Notes: generated by a model not told the origin, from the letters alone. DNA of 64,000 nucleotides from CAKUFA01 sp963618735 (GCA_963618735.1 CAVEUM010000005.1:1-64000), one strand, 5' to 3'. Shown: positions 1-10,773, counted from the stretch's first letter. A program made the numbers and translations.

Positions 1-24
1 TGTACGCATGTACGCACGTACGCA
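1..24. repeat. Three tandem 8-bp repeats
   Basis: The window opens with TGTACGCA, TGTACGCA and CGTACGCA in a row, differing only at the first base of the third unit. They sit just upstream of a small ORF and a large serine recombinase. Reading frames entering from the left edge cross the repeat and stop at 70 and 98, so it could also be the 3' end of an upstream gene. Its function is unknown; an end or binding site of the mobile segment is possible. Confidence 0.5.
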
Positions 25-84
25 GGAAAATGACGATTGTGTATGTGACAGAAAATACAGCAGAGGGTGAGGTGGATCAAACAA

Positions 85-240
85 ATGAAAAAGATTGATG
101 AATGGCAGGGCCTTGCAAATTTGCTGAGTGATTTGATTACCAAGTATGCTTCTGTGCTGGACGAAAGCTACCCAAATCCTCAAAATCAAGAAATTGATCC
201 TCCTGCGGAAAATAGCATTGCAGATGATTATGTTATGTGA
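85..240 (+). CDS. Small hypothetical protein (51 aa) upstream of recombinase
   Basis: This ATG-started frame of 51 codons follows a purine-rich AGGGTGAGGTGG ribosome binding site. The product starts MKKIDEWQGLANLL, is acidic, has a hydrophobic patch near residues 8-23, and has a Pro/Asn/Glu-rich tail. I recognise no family. It lies about 70 bp before the recombinase on the same strand, and a frame entering from the left edge overlaps its start and stops at 98, suggesting a compact cassette. Small ORFs of this kind often accompany large serine recombinases in Clostridia (general knowledge). It could be recombinase-associated or simply cargo. Confidence 0.5.
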   Translation: MKKIDEWQGLANLLSDLITKYASVLDESYPNPQNQEIDPPAENSIADDYVM

Positions 241-313
241 TATACTATTTCCGCGTATTGTGTCTAAACTGTTTACAGCATGTTAGATTTTGTATCGAGA
301 AAGGGAGATCAAC

Positions 314-1993
314 ATGAAAGAGAAAGTAAAAGTGTACCTGTATACCCGCGTATCTACGGCGCTTCAGATTGATGGTTACTCCCTTGATGCGCAGAAAAAT
401 CGCATGAAAGCTTATGCTGAATTCAACGATTACGAAATTGCCGGTGAGTATGAAGACGCTGGCAAGTCTGGAAAGTCGATTGATGGGCGTGACGAATTCA
501 TGCACATGATGGAGGACATCAAATGTTGCAAGGATAACGTGTCTTACGTGCTTGTGTTCAAGCTTTCACGCTTTGGCAGAAACGCCGCGGATGTTTTGTC
601 CACCTTGCAAGTTATGCAGGATTTCGGTGTCAACTTGATCTGTGTGGAGGATGGAATCGACAGTTCAAAAGATGCGGGTAAATTGATGATTTCCGTTCTG
701 TCCGCAGTTGCTGAAATTGAGCGTGAGAACATCCGCATTCAAACTATGGAAGGACGTATTCAGAAGGCACGTGAAGGTAAATGGAATGGCGGCTTTGCTC
801 CTTATGGCTATGATTTGGTCAATGGTGAATTGCAAGTCAATGAGGAGGAGGCCAAAGCCGTTCGGCTGATTTTTGAACTGTATGTCCATAAAAAGATGGG
901 CGGACGTCTAATTGCCCAATACTTGGAGAAGCATGACATTAAGAAACTTCCTCACAAGAATACACACGGAGATATGTTTGCAGCATCTTACATACAGAAT
1001 ATTCTGCAGAATCCAACCTATTGCGGTAAAATTGCTTACGGCCGTCGGAAGCAAGAAAAGGTGCGCGGAACCAGAAATGATTATCACATTGTGTGGAATG
1101 ATGATTATCTTTTAGCCGATGGTATTCATCAACCGCTGATTTCTGTGGAAGAATGGGAAGAAGCACAAGCAAGGCTTCGCTCGCAAAATGTGAAATACAA
1201 GCGATATGAACGTCAGGCTAACGAACGTGCCTATTTGCTGACTGGGATCATCAAATGCCCCGAATGTGGTGCCGGCATGTATGTCAGCAAGAGCGTCAAA
1301 AAGAAAGCAGATGGATCGTTTTATAAGGAGTTTCGGTATTATGGTTGCAAGCATCGCAGAATGGATAAGGGAGCAAAGTGCACATTCAAGACACAGTTGC
1401 CAATGGAGATGATTGATAAAGCCGTGACAGAAGTGATTGTTTCTCTCATCCGCAGGCCAGACTTTGCTGCCATGATGTCGGAAAAAATCAATGCCGAGAT
1501 CGATATAACATCCTTGCTGGAGGAAATCAAACACTATGAGAAGCAGCTTCGCCAGCAGTATGCCATCAAAGAGAAGCTTGCAGAAGAGATCGATCAACTT
1601 GATCCGGATGACAGGTATTATCTGCGCATGAAAGCAGACCTTGAAGAGCGTCTTTACAAAATGTACGGCAAAATTGACGATACGGAGGGTCAGCTGATCG
1701 AGGCACGCGCTAAAAAGCAAGCCATTGATGCCGATCGAATCACCCGAGATAATATTCTCAGTATCCTCACAAATTTTGAGAAGCTCTATAGCGTCATGAG
1801 CGAAATTGAAAGGCACGACCTGATGGAAATGCTCATTGCTGATATCCAAGTCTATCCCCAACGTCAGCCCAACGGTCAATGGCTGAAATCCATTCACTTC
1901 AAGCTGCCGCTGGTCAGCGATAACGAATTGAACTTTAGTCTAGACAAAAATGATTGGCTCGAGAACGTGTGCGTATTTACGCAAGGTACTTGA
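314..1993 (+). CDS. Large serine recombinase
   Basis: A 559-residue site-specific DNA recombinase. The resolvase catalytic domain occupies about residues 1-150, with the nucleophile Ser14 in YTRVSTA and conserved Arg residues further on. It is followed by a 'recombinase' DNA-binding domain (about 165-270), a zinc ribbon with CPEC near 314-317 and a second Cys pair near 344-356, and a charged coiled coil near 395-470 typical of large serine integrases. The ATG at 314 is chosen because AAGGGAGATC lies just ahead; a longer frame from 290 has no such site. Members integrate or excise mobile elements between short att sites. No att pair can be proven here. Composition is AT-richer than the rest of the window, consistent with transfer. 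Confidence 0.93.
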   Translation: MKEKVKVYLYTRVSTALQIDGYSLDAQKNRMKAYAEFNDYEIAGEYEDAGKSGKSIDGRDEFMHMMEDIKCCKDNVSYVLVFKLSRFGRNAADVLSTLQVMQDFGVNLICVEDGIDSSKDAGKLMISVLSAVAEIERENIRIQTMEGRIQKAREGKWNGGFAPYGYDLVNGELQVNEEEAKAVRLIFELYVHKKMGGRLIAQYLEKHDIKKLPHKNTHGDMFAASYIQNILQNPTYCGKIAYGRRKQEKVRGTRNDYHIVWNDDYLLADGIHQPLISVEEWEEAQARLRSQNVKYKRYERQANERAYLLTGIIKCPECGAGMYVSKSVKKKADGSFYKEFRYYGCKHRRMDKGAKCTFKTQLPMEMIDKAVTEVIVSLIRRPDFAAMMSEKINAEIDITSLLEEIKHYEKQLRQQYAIKEKLAEEIDQLDPDDRYYLRMKADLEERLYKMYGKIDDTEGQLIEARAKKQAIDADRITRDNILSILTNFEKLYSVMSEIERHDLMEMLIADIQVYPQRQPNGQWLKSIHFKLPLVSDNELNFSLDKNDWLENVCVFTQGT

Positions 1994-2035
1994 CTGAAGA
2001 AGCGAAAAGGCTAGAATAAACGCACATGCAAAAGA

Positions 2036-2077
2036 AGGCCGCGAACAATCTGCTGATAAGTTCGCGGTCCTTTTTTT
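2036..2077 (+). terminator. Rho-independent terminator of the recombinase gene
   Basis: An inverted repeat pairs GGCCGCGAAC with GTTCGCGGTCC around a 13-base loop and is followed by seven T residues. It lies about 40 bp past the recombinase stop. The convergent gene ends at 2091, so this hairpin separates the two. Confidence 0.85.
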
Positions 2078-2090
2078 GTCATTCATATCG

Positions 2091-3260
2091 TCATTCTTCA
2101 AGCAGCTTAGGGGAAACGATAAGGTATTTGCAAGCATTCCATTCTGGGTTTTCAATTTCATGTGCCGCAAATTCGCCATACAATTTGTCCAAGCTATTTG
2201 CGCCATAGTATTCACCAGAAAGTATGTAGTTTGTGCCGTCAAAATATACACTTAAATTATACTCAAAGTAAGTACCATAATCGACCAGTTCAACGCGAAG
2301 GCCCTGCACAGACCACGTGCGCTGATCTGTCGTCGACCACGTACCCGCTCTAACTGTCTTGAACACCCTAGGATAATACGAATAGGGGTGGAACTTTTTC
2401 ACATCATACGACATACCATCTGATGAAAAAACGTCCAACGATCTGCCATTTGTAATGGCGGTATAGACTGCCTTTTTTGCAGTTTCTTCATCAATACGAT
2501 TGTCTTTCACATTAACCCTTACAGTCGCAGTTTTTCCGCTTTCGTCTGCTGCAGTAATGGTAATGACTGCTGTACCATTTCCTTCACCTGTAATCACACC
2601 ATTGTCATCTACTGAAACCACAGAAGGGTCAGAGCTTTCAAATTGCAGCGTCTTGTTGCTTGCATTTTCAGGATTCACTTTGATTTCCAGCTGAATAGAT
2701 TCACCGCCCTGAAGGTCTACCCTGGTCTTAGAAGCGCTCAGTCCGTTCACAAGAACAATCACTGTAACCGTACATTCAGCTGTAATTTCCGTTCCATCGC
2801 TCAACGTCGTCATGCACGTAATTGTAGCTGTTCCCGCACCTACTGCCTTAACGTTGCCATTGACACACGTTGCAACAGTTTTATCAGATGTCTCCCATGC
2901 AAGCTTTGAAGAAGTAGTGTCTTCAGGAACATCCACCACTTCCGCCGTTATCTTTTCACTTCTGCCTTTTACAATGGTTAGTTCCGTACTACTCAGCACA
3001 ATTTTCGTTTTGAGACGAGCACGCTGTTCCGCCTTGATAGCTATCAAAGCCTGTTCCAGCTCTTCATCCGTAAACAAGCTGTAATCAACAAAGGCCTGTG
3101 AAGATGTGGTCTCGCCGCTTGACTGTGCTGCTCCACAATTGCAGCAATAATTTTCCGTTGCTGCATTGCCGCAATTTGTGCAAGTCCAGCCTTCCGCATA
3201 CACACTCACCGTAGAGCAAAGAATTGCAATCACGAGGGTCAGAAGTGTGATTTTCTTCAT
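2091..3260 (-). CDS. Secreted zinc-ribbon and Big2-domain protein
   Basis: A 389-residue exported protein of unknown role. An N-terminal signal peptide (residues 1-22, ending VYA) is followed at once by a small zinc-ribbon-like motif with C27xxC30 and C39xxC42. Next come two bacterial Ig-like (Big2) repeats, about 88-165 and 170-255, each with the usual ITVxG...VxAVGAGTATIT pattern. The last ~125 residues match nothing I know. The ATG at 3260 is preferred over an upstream in-frame GTG because AAAGGTGG sits 8-10 bases ahead. Big2 domains are common in cell-surface and adhesive proteins. The gene is AT-rich like the neighbouring recombinase and may be cargo of the same element. Confidence 0.75.
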   Translation of the reverse strand: MKKITLLTLVIAILCSTVSVYAEGWTCTNCGNAATENYCCNCGAAQSSGETTSSQAFVDYSLFTDEELEQALIAIKAEQRARLKTKIVLSSTELTIVKGRSEKITAEVVDVPEDTTSSKLAWETSDKTVATCVNGNVKAVGAGTATITCMTTLSDGTEITAECTVTVIVLVNGLSASKTRVDLQGGESIQLEIKVNPENASNKTLQFESSDPSVVSVDDNGVITGEGNGTAVITITAADESGKTATVRVNVKDNRIDEETAKKAVYTAITNGRSLDVFSSDGMSYDVKKFHPYSYYPRVFKTVRAGTWSTTDQRTWSVQGLRVELVDYGTYFEYNLSVYFDGTNYILSGEYYGANSLDKLYGEFAAHEIENPEWNACKYLIVSPKLLEE

Positions 3261-3404
3261 TCCTAATGCCACCTTTCAAAGGCTTTTATGCTGCGGTTTT
3301 CCCGCTCAAAGCGAGCATATCACGTATTTTTTCAAATGTAAAGTATTTTGAGAATATTTGTTCCCATTTATTATAAGATGAAATGCAAGTCACCCAAGTG
3401 CCCG

Positions 3405-3436
3405 CAAAAAAGGGACCCGCTTTGCAGCGAGTCCCT
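3405..3436 (-). terminator. Terminator after the FMN/FAD reductase gene
   Basis: Read on the minus strand, AAGGGACTCGC pairs imperfectly with GCGGGTCCCTT and runs into a T tract. It lies just past the stop of the flavoprotein gene that ends at 3454. Confidence 0.85.
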
Positions 3437-3453
3437 TCGTTTGATTAAAGGAA

Positions 3454-5424
3454 TTACTTGTTGTCAGCCATGACGGTTTCGCCAACCAGCTTGCCGAACA
3501 CAACGGTGTCAACCACAGCGTTGCCGCCCAGACGGTTGCCGCCATGGATACCGCCGGTGACTTCGCCGGCAGCGTACAGGCCCTTGATGGCAGTGCCTTC
3601 AGCATTCAGCACACGGCAAGAGGTGTCGATATGAACACCGCCCATGGTGTGGTGCAGGCAGGCAGTACGGGGAGTAGCAACCCAAGGACCGGTGGTCAGC
3701 TTGGTGCTGTACAGGGTACGGCCGAAGCCATCCTGATCCTCGTTAGCATCCACGGAAGCATTGAAGCTATCCACGGTAGCCTTCAGAGTGTCAGCGTCCA
3801 TGCCGAGCTTCTCAGCCATCTCGTCCAGGGTGTCAGCGATGTACACATAGCCCTGCTCTTCCAGAGAACGGAGAGAGAAGCCGTCAGCGGAGATAGCGGT
3901 GTCAACGTCAACATAGTTGCCGTCAGCGCTCTCCAGGAAGTAGAACATGCTGTCGGTCTGAGCAAGCACAGCCAGGCAGATGGTATCACGACGACCGTCT
4001 TCCTGAACGAAACGCTTGCCTTCCTTGTTGATGAAGATCTCCTGGTCGGTGCCGTTCACCACACGAGGCGGATACTTGGTCAGCTGGCCATCCTTCACGT
4101 TGCCCAGGTACAGCAGCTGGATCTGATCCATCTGGGTCAGGTCAGCGCCCACAGCCAGAGCCATGGTGATGCCGTCGCCCTGAGAGCAAGCATAACGGTT
4201 GGTGGTCTTGACCTTGCTCAGGTCGGTAGCAGACCACTTGTCGGAGGTGTTGTACTCAGCGATCATGCTGCCGTTTGCAGCGAAACCGCCGGTAGCCAGG
4301 ATAACGCCCTTGGTAGCGGTGAAGGTGTAAGCGTTGCCGTTCACATCTTCTGCCTTCACGCCGGTCACGTTGCCTTCAGCATCGGTAACCAGTTCCTTGC
4401 CGGTGGTGGAGGTCATGAGATCCACGCCATCCATCGTGGCCAGGGTGTTCACATAGGTGCTGATGAAGCCAGTGCCCATCTGCTTGGTGGAGGTGTGGGT
4501 GCGCTGCCACAGAGAGCCGGCACCCTGACCGATGGTGTCCTTGAACTCCATGCCCAGGGACTTGATCCAGTCATAGCCGTCCTTAGCGTTGTAGCACAGA
4601 ACCTTGACCAGGCTCAGGTCAGCAACACGGTCGCCGCCGTCGTAGGTCTGCAGGGTGTACCAAGCATCGGAGTCGAAGATGTCGGTACGGCCGGATTCCA
4701 GATAGGCGTTCCACTCGACGGTCACTTCGTCAACCAGAGCCTTTTCTTCTTCCGTGGTGGTTTCCTTGGCCAGCACAGACTCGATCTGAGCCTTCTTAGC
4801 GTCGGTCAGGGTTTCCTTGCTCTGCAGCTCGTCATCGGGGCAGTTGTAGATAGCGCCGCACACCAGGGTGTCGCCGCCGACAGCACCGCACTTCTCCAGA
4901 ATCAGCACGGACTCAGCGCCCTGCTGCTTTGCGGAGATGGCAGCTGCCAGACCGGCGCCGCCGCCACCAACGATGACCACATCATAGGTCTTCTCGGTGA
5001 AATCAGCAGCGGTCTTTTCCACATCGGTCTTCCACTCGTCAGCCACAGCGCCAGCCTGGGTCAGGGCGTCCTTCACAGCGCTCTTCAGAGCGTAGCTGGT
5101 GATGGTAGCGCCGGACACGGAGTCCACGTTCCAGGTCTGAGCCTCGACCATACGGCCGGGAAGCACAGCGATGGGGGTGTCGCCTTCGTAGCCCTCGTCA
5201 GTCAGGGGAGCGCCGATACCGGGCGTTTCCTGCTGGTCGGTCACCACGATGCTCTCGATTGCATCAGCAGTCACAGTGACTTCAACGGTCACCGTGCCGT
5301 TCTGACCCTGTGCGGAACCGGTGTAGGTGCCGGGGGTCATGGCGGTCTTGCCTTCAGCAACAGCGAAGGTATTCAGGGTGAGGATCATTGTGAGTGCCAG
5401 AAGCACAGCCATGATCTTTTTCAT
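3454..5424 (-). CDS. Secreted fumarate reductase-type flavoprotein with one FMN-binding domain
   Basis: A 656-residue extracellular reductase. A signal peptide (about 1-23) is followed by an FMN_bind domain (about 30-125) carrying the flavinylation motif DSVSGAT, with Thr107 as the expected covalent FMN site. The FAD-binding/reductase domain starts with a Rossmann GGGGAG motif near 153. Near the C-terminus HHTMGG (591-596) and NRLGGN (Arg631) match the active site of the FccA/urocanate reductase family, which reduces C=C bonds of enoate-type substrates as terminal electron acceptors. Flavin is attached by an ApbE transferase; none is seen in this window. The substrate cannot be told from sequence. 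The RBS is AGGAGG. A second paralogue lies at 28009-30507. Confidence 0.9.
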   Translation of the reverse strand: MKKIMAVLLALTMILTLNTFAVAEGKTAMTPGTYTGSAQGQNGTVTVEVTVTADAIESIVVTDQQETPGIGAPLTDEGYEGDTPIAVLPGRMVEAQTWNVDSVSGATITSYALKSAVKDALTQAGAVADEWKTDVEKTAADFTEKTYDVVIVGGGGAGLAAAISAKQQGAESVLILEKCGAVGGDTLVCGAIYNCPDDELQSKETLTDAKKAQIESVLAKETTTEEEKALVDEVTVEWNAYLESGRTDIFDSDAWYTLQTYDGGDRVADLSLVKVLCYNAKDGYDWIKSLGMEFKDTIGQGAGSLWQRTHTSTKQMGTGFISTYVNTLATMDGVDLMTSTTGKELVTDAEGNVTGVKAEDVNGNAYTFTATKGVILATGGFAANGSMIAEYNTSDKWSATDLSKVKTTNRYACSQGDGITMALAVGADLTQMDQIQLLYLGNVKDGQLTKYPPRVVNGTDQEIFINKEGKRFVQEDGRRDTICLAVLAQTDSMFYFLESADGNYVDVDTAISADGFSLRSLEEQGYVYIADTLDEMAEKLGMDADTLKATVDSFNASVDANEDQDGFGRTLYSTKLTTGPWVATPRTACLHHTMGGVHIDTSCRVLNAEGTAIKGLYAAGEVTGGIHGGNRLGGNAVVDTVVFGKLVGETVMADNK

Positions 5425-5507
5425 GAATGAGAACCTCCTTTGTTCTTTCCATGATACAGTTCTGAATTTGCAAAGCTCGTTAAGCTCTTAACAAATCCAG
5501 CGTTACC

Positions 5508-5535
5508 ATTATAACCATATTTTCGAGAATTTCAA
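5508..5535 (-). promoter_or_regulatory. Sigma-A-type promoter of the FMN/FAD reductase gene
   Basis: On the minus strand TTGAAA and TATAAT are separated by 16 bp. About 15 bp downstream of the -10 lies an inverted repeat GTTAAG-AG-CTTAAC (5479-5492) that could be an operator. Confidence 0.6.
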
Positions 5536-5646
5536 GGCTTTTTGAAAGCATTTTCACCATTTTTGCAACGTTTGTTGCAATTTGTGCAATTTTGTGTTTT
5601 TCTTTCTCTATTTATTGCAAAATAGACATGTGGCATACCAAAAATC

Positions 5647-5675
5647 TTGACGTTTTCCCCGTTTCGTGCTATGCT
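5647..5675 (+). promoter_or_regulatory. Sigma-A-type promoter of the isomerase gene
   Basis: TTGACG and TATGCT are 17 bp apart, 47 bp ahead of the start codon. The upstream ~100 bp is AT-rich and shared with the divergent flavoprotein promoter. Confidence 0.75.
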
Positions 5676-5722
5676 AGCCCATAGGGAAAATATCCTTTGA
5701 ATCGCGCTAGGAGGATCACAAA

Positions 5723-7210
<1,488 letters not shown>

Positions 7211-7232
7211 TCCATTCACAGCATAAAATAAT

Positions 7233-7276
7233 CAGCCCCCTCTTCCCGATATTTTCACCGGGATGAGGGGGCTTTT
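7233..7276 (+). terminator. Terminator after the isomerase gene
   Basis: AGCCCCCTC-T-TCCCG pairs with CGGGA-T-GAGGGGGCT and ends in TTTT. The convergent kinase gene stops at 7288; the hairpin may act weakly on the other strand too. Confidence 0.85.
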
Positions 7277-7287
7277 GTGATTCCATT

Positions 7288-7869
7288 TTACGCTTCCAGA
7301 AAGCGAATAATTTTGTCCAAATCCACGCCTTCGTCCTCGTCCACCACCAGCACTTTATCCTGCGGCAAGGTTTCCGCCCACGCATCATAGAGTGTCTTCT
7401 GCTTGCTGGCGTAGGCCATGCCCAGGTCGCTCTCATAGCTGCGGTCACGCTCACGAAGGCGCCGCACCAGCAAGTCTGCCGAGCAGCGGAGATAGATGTA
7501 CTTTTCAATCGGCGGCATCAGGCGTTCAATGCCCTGCGCCATCTTTTCAATCACGCTGTATTCCTCCCGGGTCAGGTCGCCCACCTCCAGGCGGTACCGC
7601 GCAATGACAAGATTCTCAATCAGGCAACGGTCATAAAAGTAGAATTCACGCTCGTCCTTCGGCGTGTCATCATCGAAATACAGGGACAGGAAGGCGATCT
7701 GGCTATGGAAAGACCAGCGGGGCGGATCCTCATAATAAGGCAGAATGAAGGGATTATTCTCCGGACGTTCCACATGGGAAGCTGCCCGTTCACCCAGCCG
7801 TTCCTGCAGTCTAGCTAACAGCGTACTCTTTCCCGCGGCTACCGCACCGCTGATGGATACATACTTCAT
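7288..7869 (-). CDS. Deoxynucleoside kinase (dGK/dAK-like)
   Basis: A 193-residue P-loop kinase that phosphorylates deoxynucleosides for salvage. The Walker A is GAVAAGKST near residue 8. The family's YDRC element, equivalent to the DRS motif, is near 79, and the Arg-rich lid RLRERDRSYE is near 137. Length and motif order match the deoxyguanosine/deoxyadenosine kinase family of Firmicutes. The exact base preference cannot be read off. GGAG precedes the ATG by about 7 bases. It is a single gene, convergent with the isomerase. Confidence 0.87.
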   Translation of the reverse strand: MKYVSISGAVAAGKSTLLARLQERLGERAASHVERPENNPFILPYYEDPPRWSFHSQIAFLSLYFDDDTPKDEREFYFYDRCLIENLVIARYRLEVGDLTREEYSVIEKMAQGIERLMPPIEKYIYLRCSADLLVRRLRERDRSYESDLGMAYASKQKTLYDAWAETLPQDKVLVVDEDEGVDLDKIIRFLEA

Positions 7870-7982
7870 CGTCTCGCTCCTTCATCTGCCAGGCATTCTT
7901 TGTCCATTATAATATTTTCGCCGTCAGAGTCAAGGCGAACAGCAGGATTTTCCGGCAGCATTTTTCTTTCACGCAGGCATAA

Positions 7983-8014
7983 CAAAACGGACAGCACCTC
8001 TTTGGTGTTGTCCG
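7983..8014 (-). terminator. Terminator after the Ca2+ ATPase gene
   Basis: On the minus strand CGGACAACACC pairs with GGTGCTGTCCG (one wobble) around a 5-base loop and runs into TTTTG, 15 bp past the stop at 8029. Confidence 0.88.
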
Positions 8015-8028
8015 CTTTGCTAATGTAT

Positions 8029-10638
8029 TTACTTGCTGCTCAGCTTTTTACGGATCATATCCACAGGGATGATCAGGAAGGCCAGCGCAGCGCAAATCAG
8101 CCAGTTCACAGCGCTCATGGCTTCCACCTTCAGCACAACGCCGCCAAAGGTGACGAAGACAAACTGCAGAAGGAAGATGGCACCCATCACGCGGAGGAAG
8201 TTCTTGTTCCGTCCCAGGTTCTCAAAAACATTCACATGCTCCGTGCGGGCATTGAAGCCGTTGAAGGCAATAGCCATCATGAAGGTTGCGAACACAGCGG
8301 AATCCAGCAGCACCGTATCCAGGCCGCTTGCGGTAACAGCGCCCAGCAGGTTCTGGAAGAAGGGCACGAAACGCAGGCACAGGCAGACCGCCGTGATGTA
8401 CAGCGCGTCCACAATGACTTCGCTGAACATCTTCTTGGTCACGATGGAAGCCTCGCGTGCAACGGGCTTCTCCTTCATGTATTCCTTCAGGGCAGGCTCA
8501 CTGCCGAAGGCAATAGCAGCCAGGGTATCCATGGCCAGGTTGACGAACAGCAGCTGAATCACCGTCAGGATCTCATTTTCACCAAACAGAGGTGCCAGGA
8601 AGCAGATGAGCACAGCGGCAACGTTCACCGTCAGCTGGAAAATCAGGAACTTACGGATGGACTTGAACATGGTGCGGCCATAGAGAATAGCCTTCTCAAT
8701 GGAGAGGAAGTTGTCGTCCAGAATGGTGATGTCGCCAGCTTCCTTAGCCACTTCCGTACCAGAGCCCATGGCGAAACCAACATCTGCCTTCTTCAGGGCA
8801 GGAGAGTCATTCACACCATCGCCCGTCATACCAACGACCAGGCCAAGCTCCTGAGCGCAGCGCACCAGGCGGCTCTTGTCCGTAGGCAGAGCGCGGGATA
8901 CAACGCGCAGGTTGGGGATAACCTTCTTCAGTTCATCATCCGACAATTCGCCCAGCTCAGCACTGGTCAGAGCCACATCGGTGTTATTTCTCAGAAGGCC
9001 AGCTTCCTTCGCGATCGCCACTGCCGTTTCCTTGCGGTCACCGGTTACCATCACAACCTGTACGCCGGCGTCCTGCACCTCGCGGATGGCATCCACTGCT
9101 TCCTTGCGCACGTTGTCACGAATCGACAGCACGCACACCAGCGTCAGGCCCTCGCCGTCAGCATTGTCGCCATCGCACTTAGCAACAGCCAGCAGACGCA
9201 TGGAACGTCCAGCCTGCTCGTCCATGTAGGTGTTCAGGTAAGCCCGCTCCACCAAGGGCTTTTCATTGCCGTTTTCATCAATGAAAGAGGTGCAGCGTTC
9301 GAGTATCTTTTCAGGTGCGCCCTTGATATAGGTCACCTTGTTGCCGTCCCGGGAAATGGTCACCGTGGAATACTTCTTGGCAGAGTCGAAGGCGTTGAAA
9401 TCCGCCACATCCTGCCGAGCCATATCGTTGGTTGCCTCACCCTGTGCCAGGAAGGTCATCAGGGCACGGTCTGTGAAGTTACCGCCGATGATCTTGCCAT
9501 CAGAGTAGGAAGAAGAGTTGTTCAGGCCGATGCCAACCACCACATGATCCTTGAAGGCCTTCGGCATTTCCTGCATGGTATTGAATTTACGAACGTTGCC
9601 CGTAGAAACCTCCACCACGCTGAGCTTGCCTTCGGTGATGGTGCCCGTCTTATCGGAGAACAGCAGAGACAGAGAGCCTGCGGTTTCCAGACCGTTGATC
9701 TTGTGAACAAGCACGTTGTCCTTCGCCATGCGCATGCTCTGATAGCTCAGCAGAATGCTGGTCAGCATGGGCAGACCTTCAGGCACAGCGCAGACAATGA
9801 CCGTAACAGCCACCGTGACGGCATCGATCGTCATAGACACCCAGCCGTCAAAGTCCGTGGGCACATTGCCGGTAATGATGGCCTTTGCAAAGATGCTGAC
9901 AATGATGGCAATAGCGCCTACGTAGCCGAAGGTGCTGATCTGCTTAGCCAGTTTGCCCAGCTTCACCTGCAGGGGCGTCTTGCGGGTATCCTCCTGCACT
10001 TCCAGTGCCAATTCGCCAAAGAGGGTCTTGTCACCAACGACCTTGACTTCCATGTAGGCTTCGCCGCCGCACACCACCGTGCCGCGGTAGACGTAGTACT
10101 GGTTCAGCAGATCCTTGGTATCATAGCTTTCGCCGTTGGTGTTGACATGCTTGCTGGCCTCTTCAGTTTCACCGTTCAGGGATGCCTGATCGACCTTGAT
10201 GCTGCCTTCAACGATTTCGCCGTCCGCGGCAATCTTATCGCCAGACTGCAGGTAAATGATATCACCCACAACAATCTCGCTGATGTGAACCTCTGCCAGC
10301 TTGCCGTCACGTACAACCTTGGCCATTTCCTTGGCCTGCTCTTCCGCCTTCAGTGCGGAGGCCTTGCCTTCCTGCTGACTCTCACTGATGGAGCTGACGC
10401 AGTTAGCAATGAGGATGGCCACCAGGATGCCTGCCGGCTCATACCACTCAGCCTTACCCCTGAACAGCAGCACAACCTGAATGACCAATGCTACCAGCAG
10501 AATCATGATCATGGGATCCTTGAACCCTTTGAGAATCTTCTTCCAAAGCGGTTCCGGCGGGATTTCGGTCAGCGTGTTCGTTCCATGAAGCTTGCGGCTT
10601 TCTTCTACCTGCTTCTGGTTAAGACCCTTGTGTTCCAT
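8029..10638 (-). CDS. Calcium-transporting P-type ATPase (PMCA/SERCA type)
   Basis: An 869-residue P2-type ATPase of the plasma membrane that pumps Ca2+ out using ATP. It has an N-terminal cation-ATPase segment (about 1-60), an actuator domain with LNGE in place of the common TGES, and the M4 signature AVPEGLP. The phosphorylation loop DKTGT has its aspartate at about 329, followed by the TGDGVND hinge. The C-terminal membrane half includes NLAMDT in M6, a Ca2+-binding segment. The ATG follows TAGGAG. It has its own terminator and no neighbour that points to another ion. Clostridial members of this group are usually Ca2+ exporters, but transport of another divalent ion is possible. Confidence 0.87.
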   Translation of the reverse strand: MEHKGLNQKQVEESRKLHGTNTLTEIPPEPLWKKILKGFKDPMIMILLVALVIQVVLLFRGKAEWYEPAGILVAILIANCVSSISESQQEGKASALKAEEQAKEMAKVVRDGKLAEVHISEIVVGDIIYLQSGDKIAADGEIVEGSIKVDQASLNGETEEASKHVNTNGESYDTKDLLNQYYVYRGTVVCGGEAYMEVKVVGDKTLFGELALEVQEDTRKTPLQVKLGKLAKQISTFGYVGAIAIIVSIFAKAIITGNVPTDFDGWVSMTIDAVTVAVTVIVCAVPEGLPMLTSILLSYQSMRMAKDNVLVHKINGLETAGSLSLLFSDKTGTITEGKLSVVEVSTGNVRKFNTMQEMPKAFKDHVVVGIGLNNSSSYSDGKIIGGNFTDRALMTFLAQGEATNDMARQDVADFNAFDSAKKYSTVTISRDGNKVTYIKGAPEKILERCTSFIDENGNEKPLVERAYLNTYMDEQAGRSMRLLAVAKCDGDNADGEGLTLVCVLSIRDNVRKEAVDAIREVQDAGVQVVMVTGDRKETAVAIAKEAGLLRNNTDVALTSAELGELSDDELKKVIPNLRVVSRALPTDKSRLVRCAQELGLVVGMTGDGVNDSPALKKADVGFAMGSGTEVAKEAGDITILDDNFLSIEKAILYGRTMFKSIRKFLIFQLTVNVAAVLICFLAPLFGENEILTVIQLLFVNLAMDTLAAIAFGSEPALKEYMKEKPVAREASIVTKKMFSEVIVDALYITAVCLCLRFVPFFQNLLGAVTASGLDTVLLDSAVFATFMMAIAFNGFNARTEHVNVFENLGRNKNFLRVMGAIFLLQFVFVTFGGVVLKVEAMSAVNWLICAALAFLIIPVDMIRKKLSSK

Positions 10639-10773
10639 TTCAATACTCCTATCCTGTCATCGATGAGTTCGGACGCTTGCGCGGCGTCCTTGAGCAACTC
10701 TATTGCAACATCGCGTCAAGCCTGTCAGCCCAACCGATGATGTTGTCTCCGTTTCTTCGTATAAGGTTTCCTG

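Noticed and set aside
3544..5430. A 628-codon plus-strand frame opposite the first FMN reductase
   Set aside because: Same reasoning; it is caused by codon bias of the reductase gene.
7900..10740. A 946-codon open frame on the plus strand opposite the Ca2+ ATPase gene
   Set aside because: It is a shadow of a GC-rich gene: His/Gln-rich composition, no family motif, and the minus strand encodes a complete P-type ATPase.
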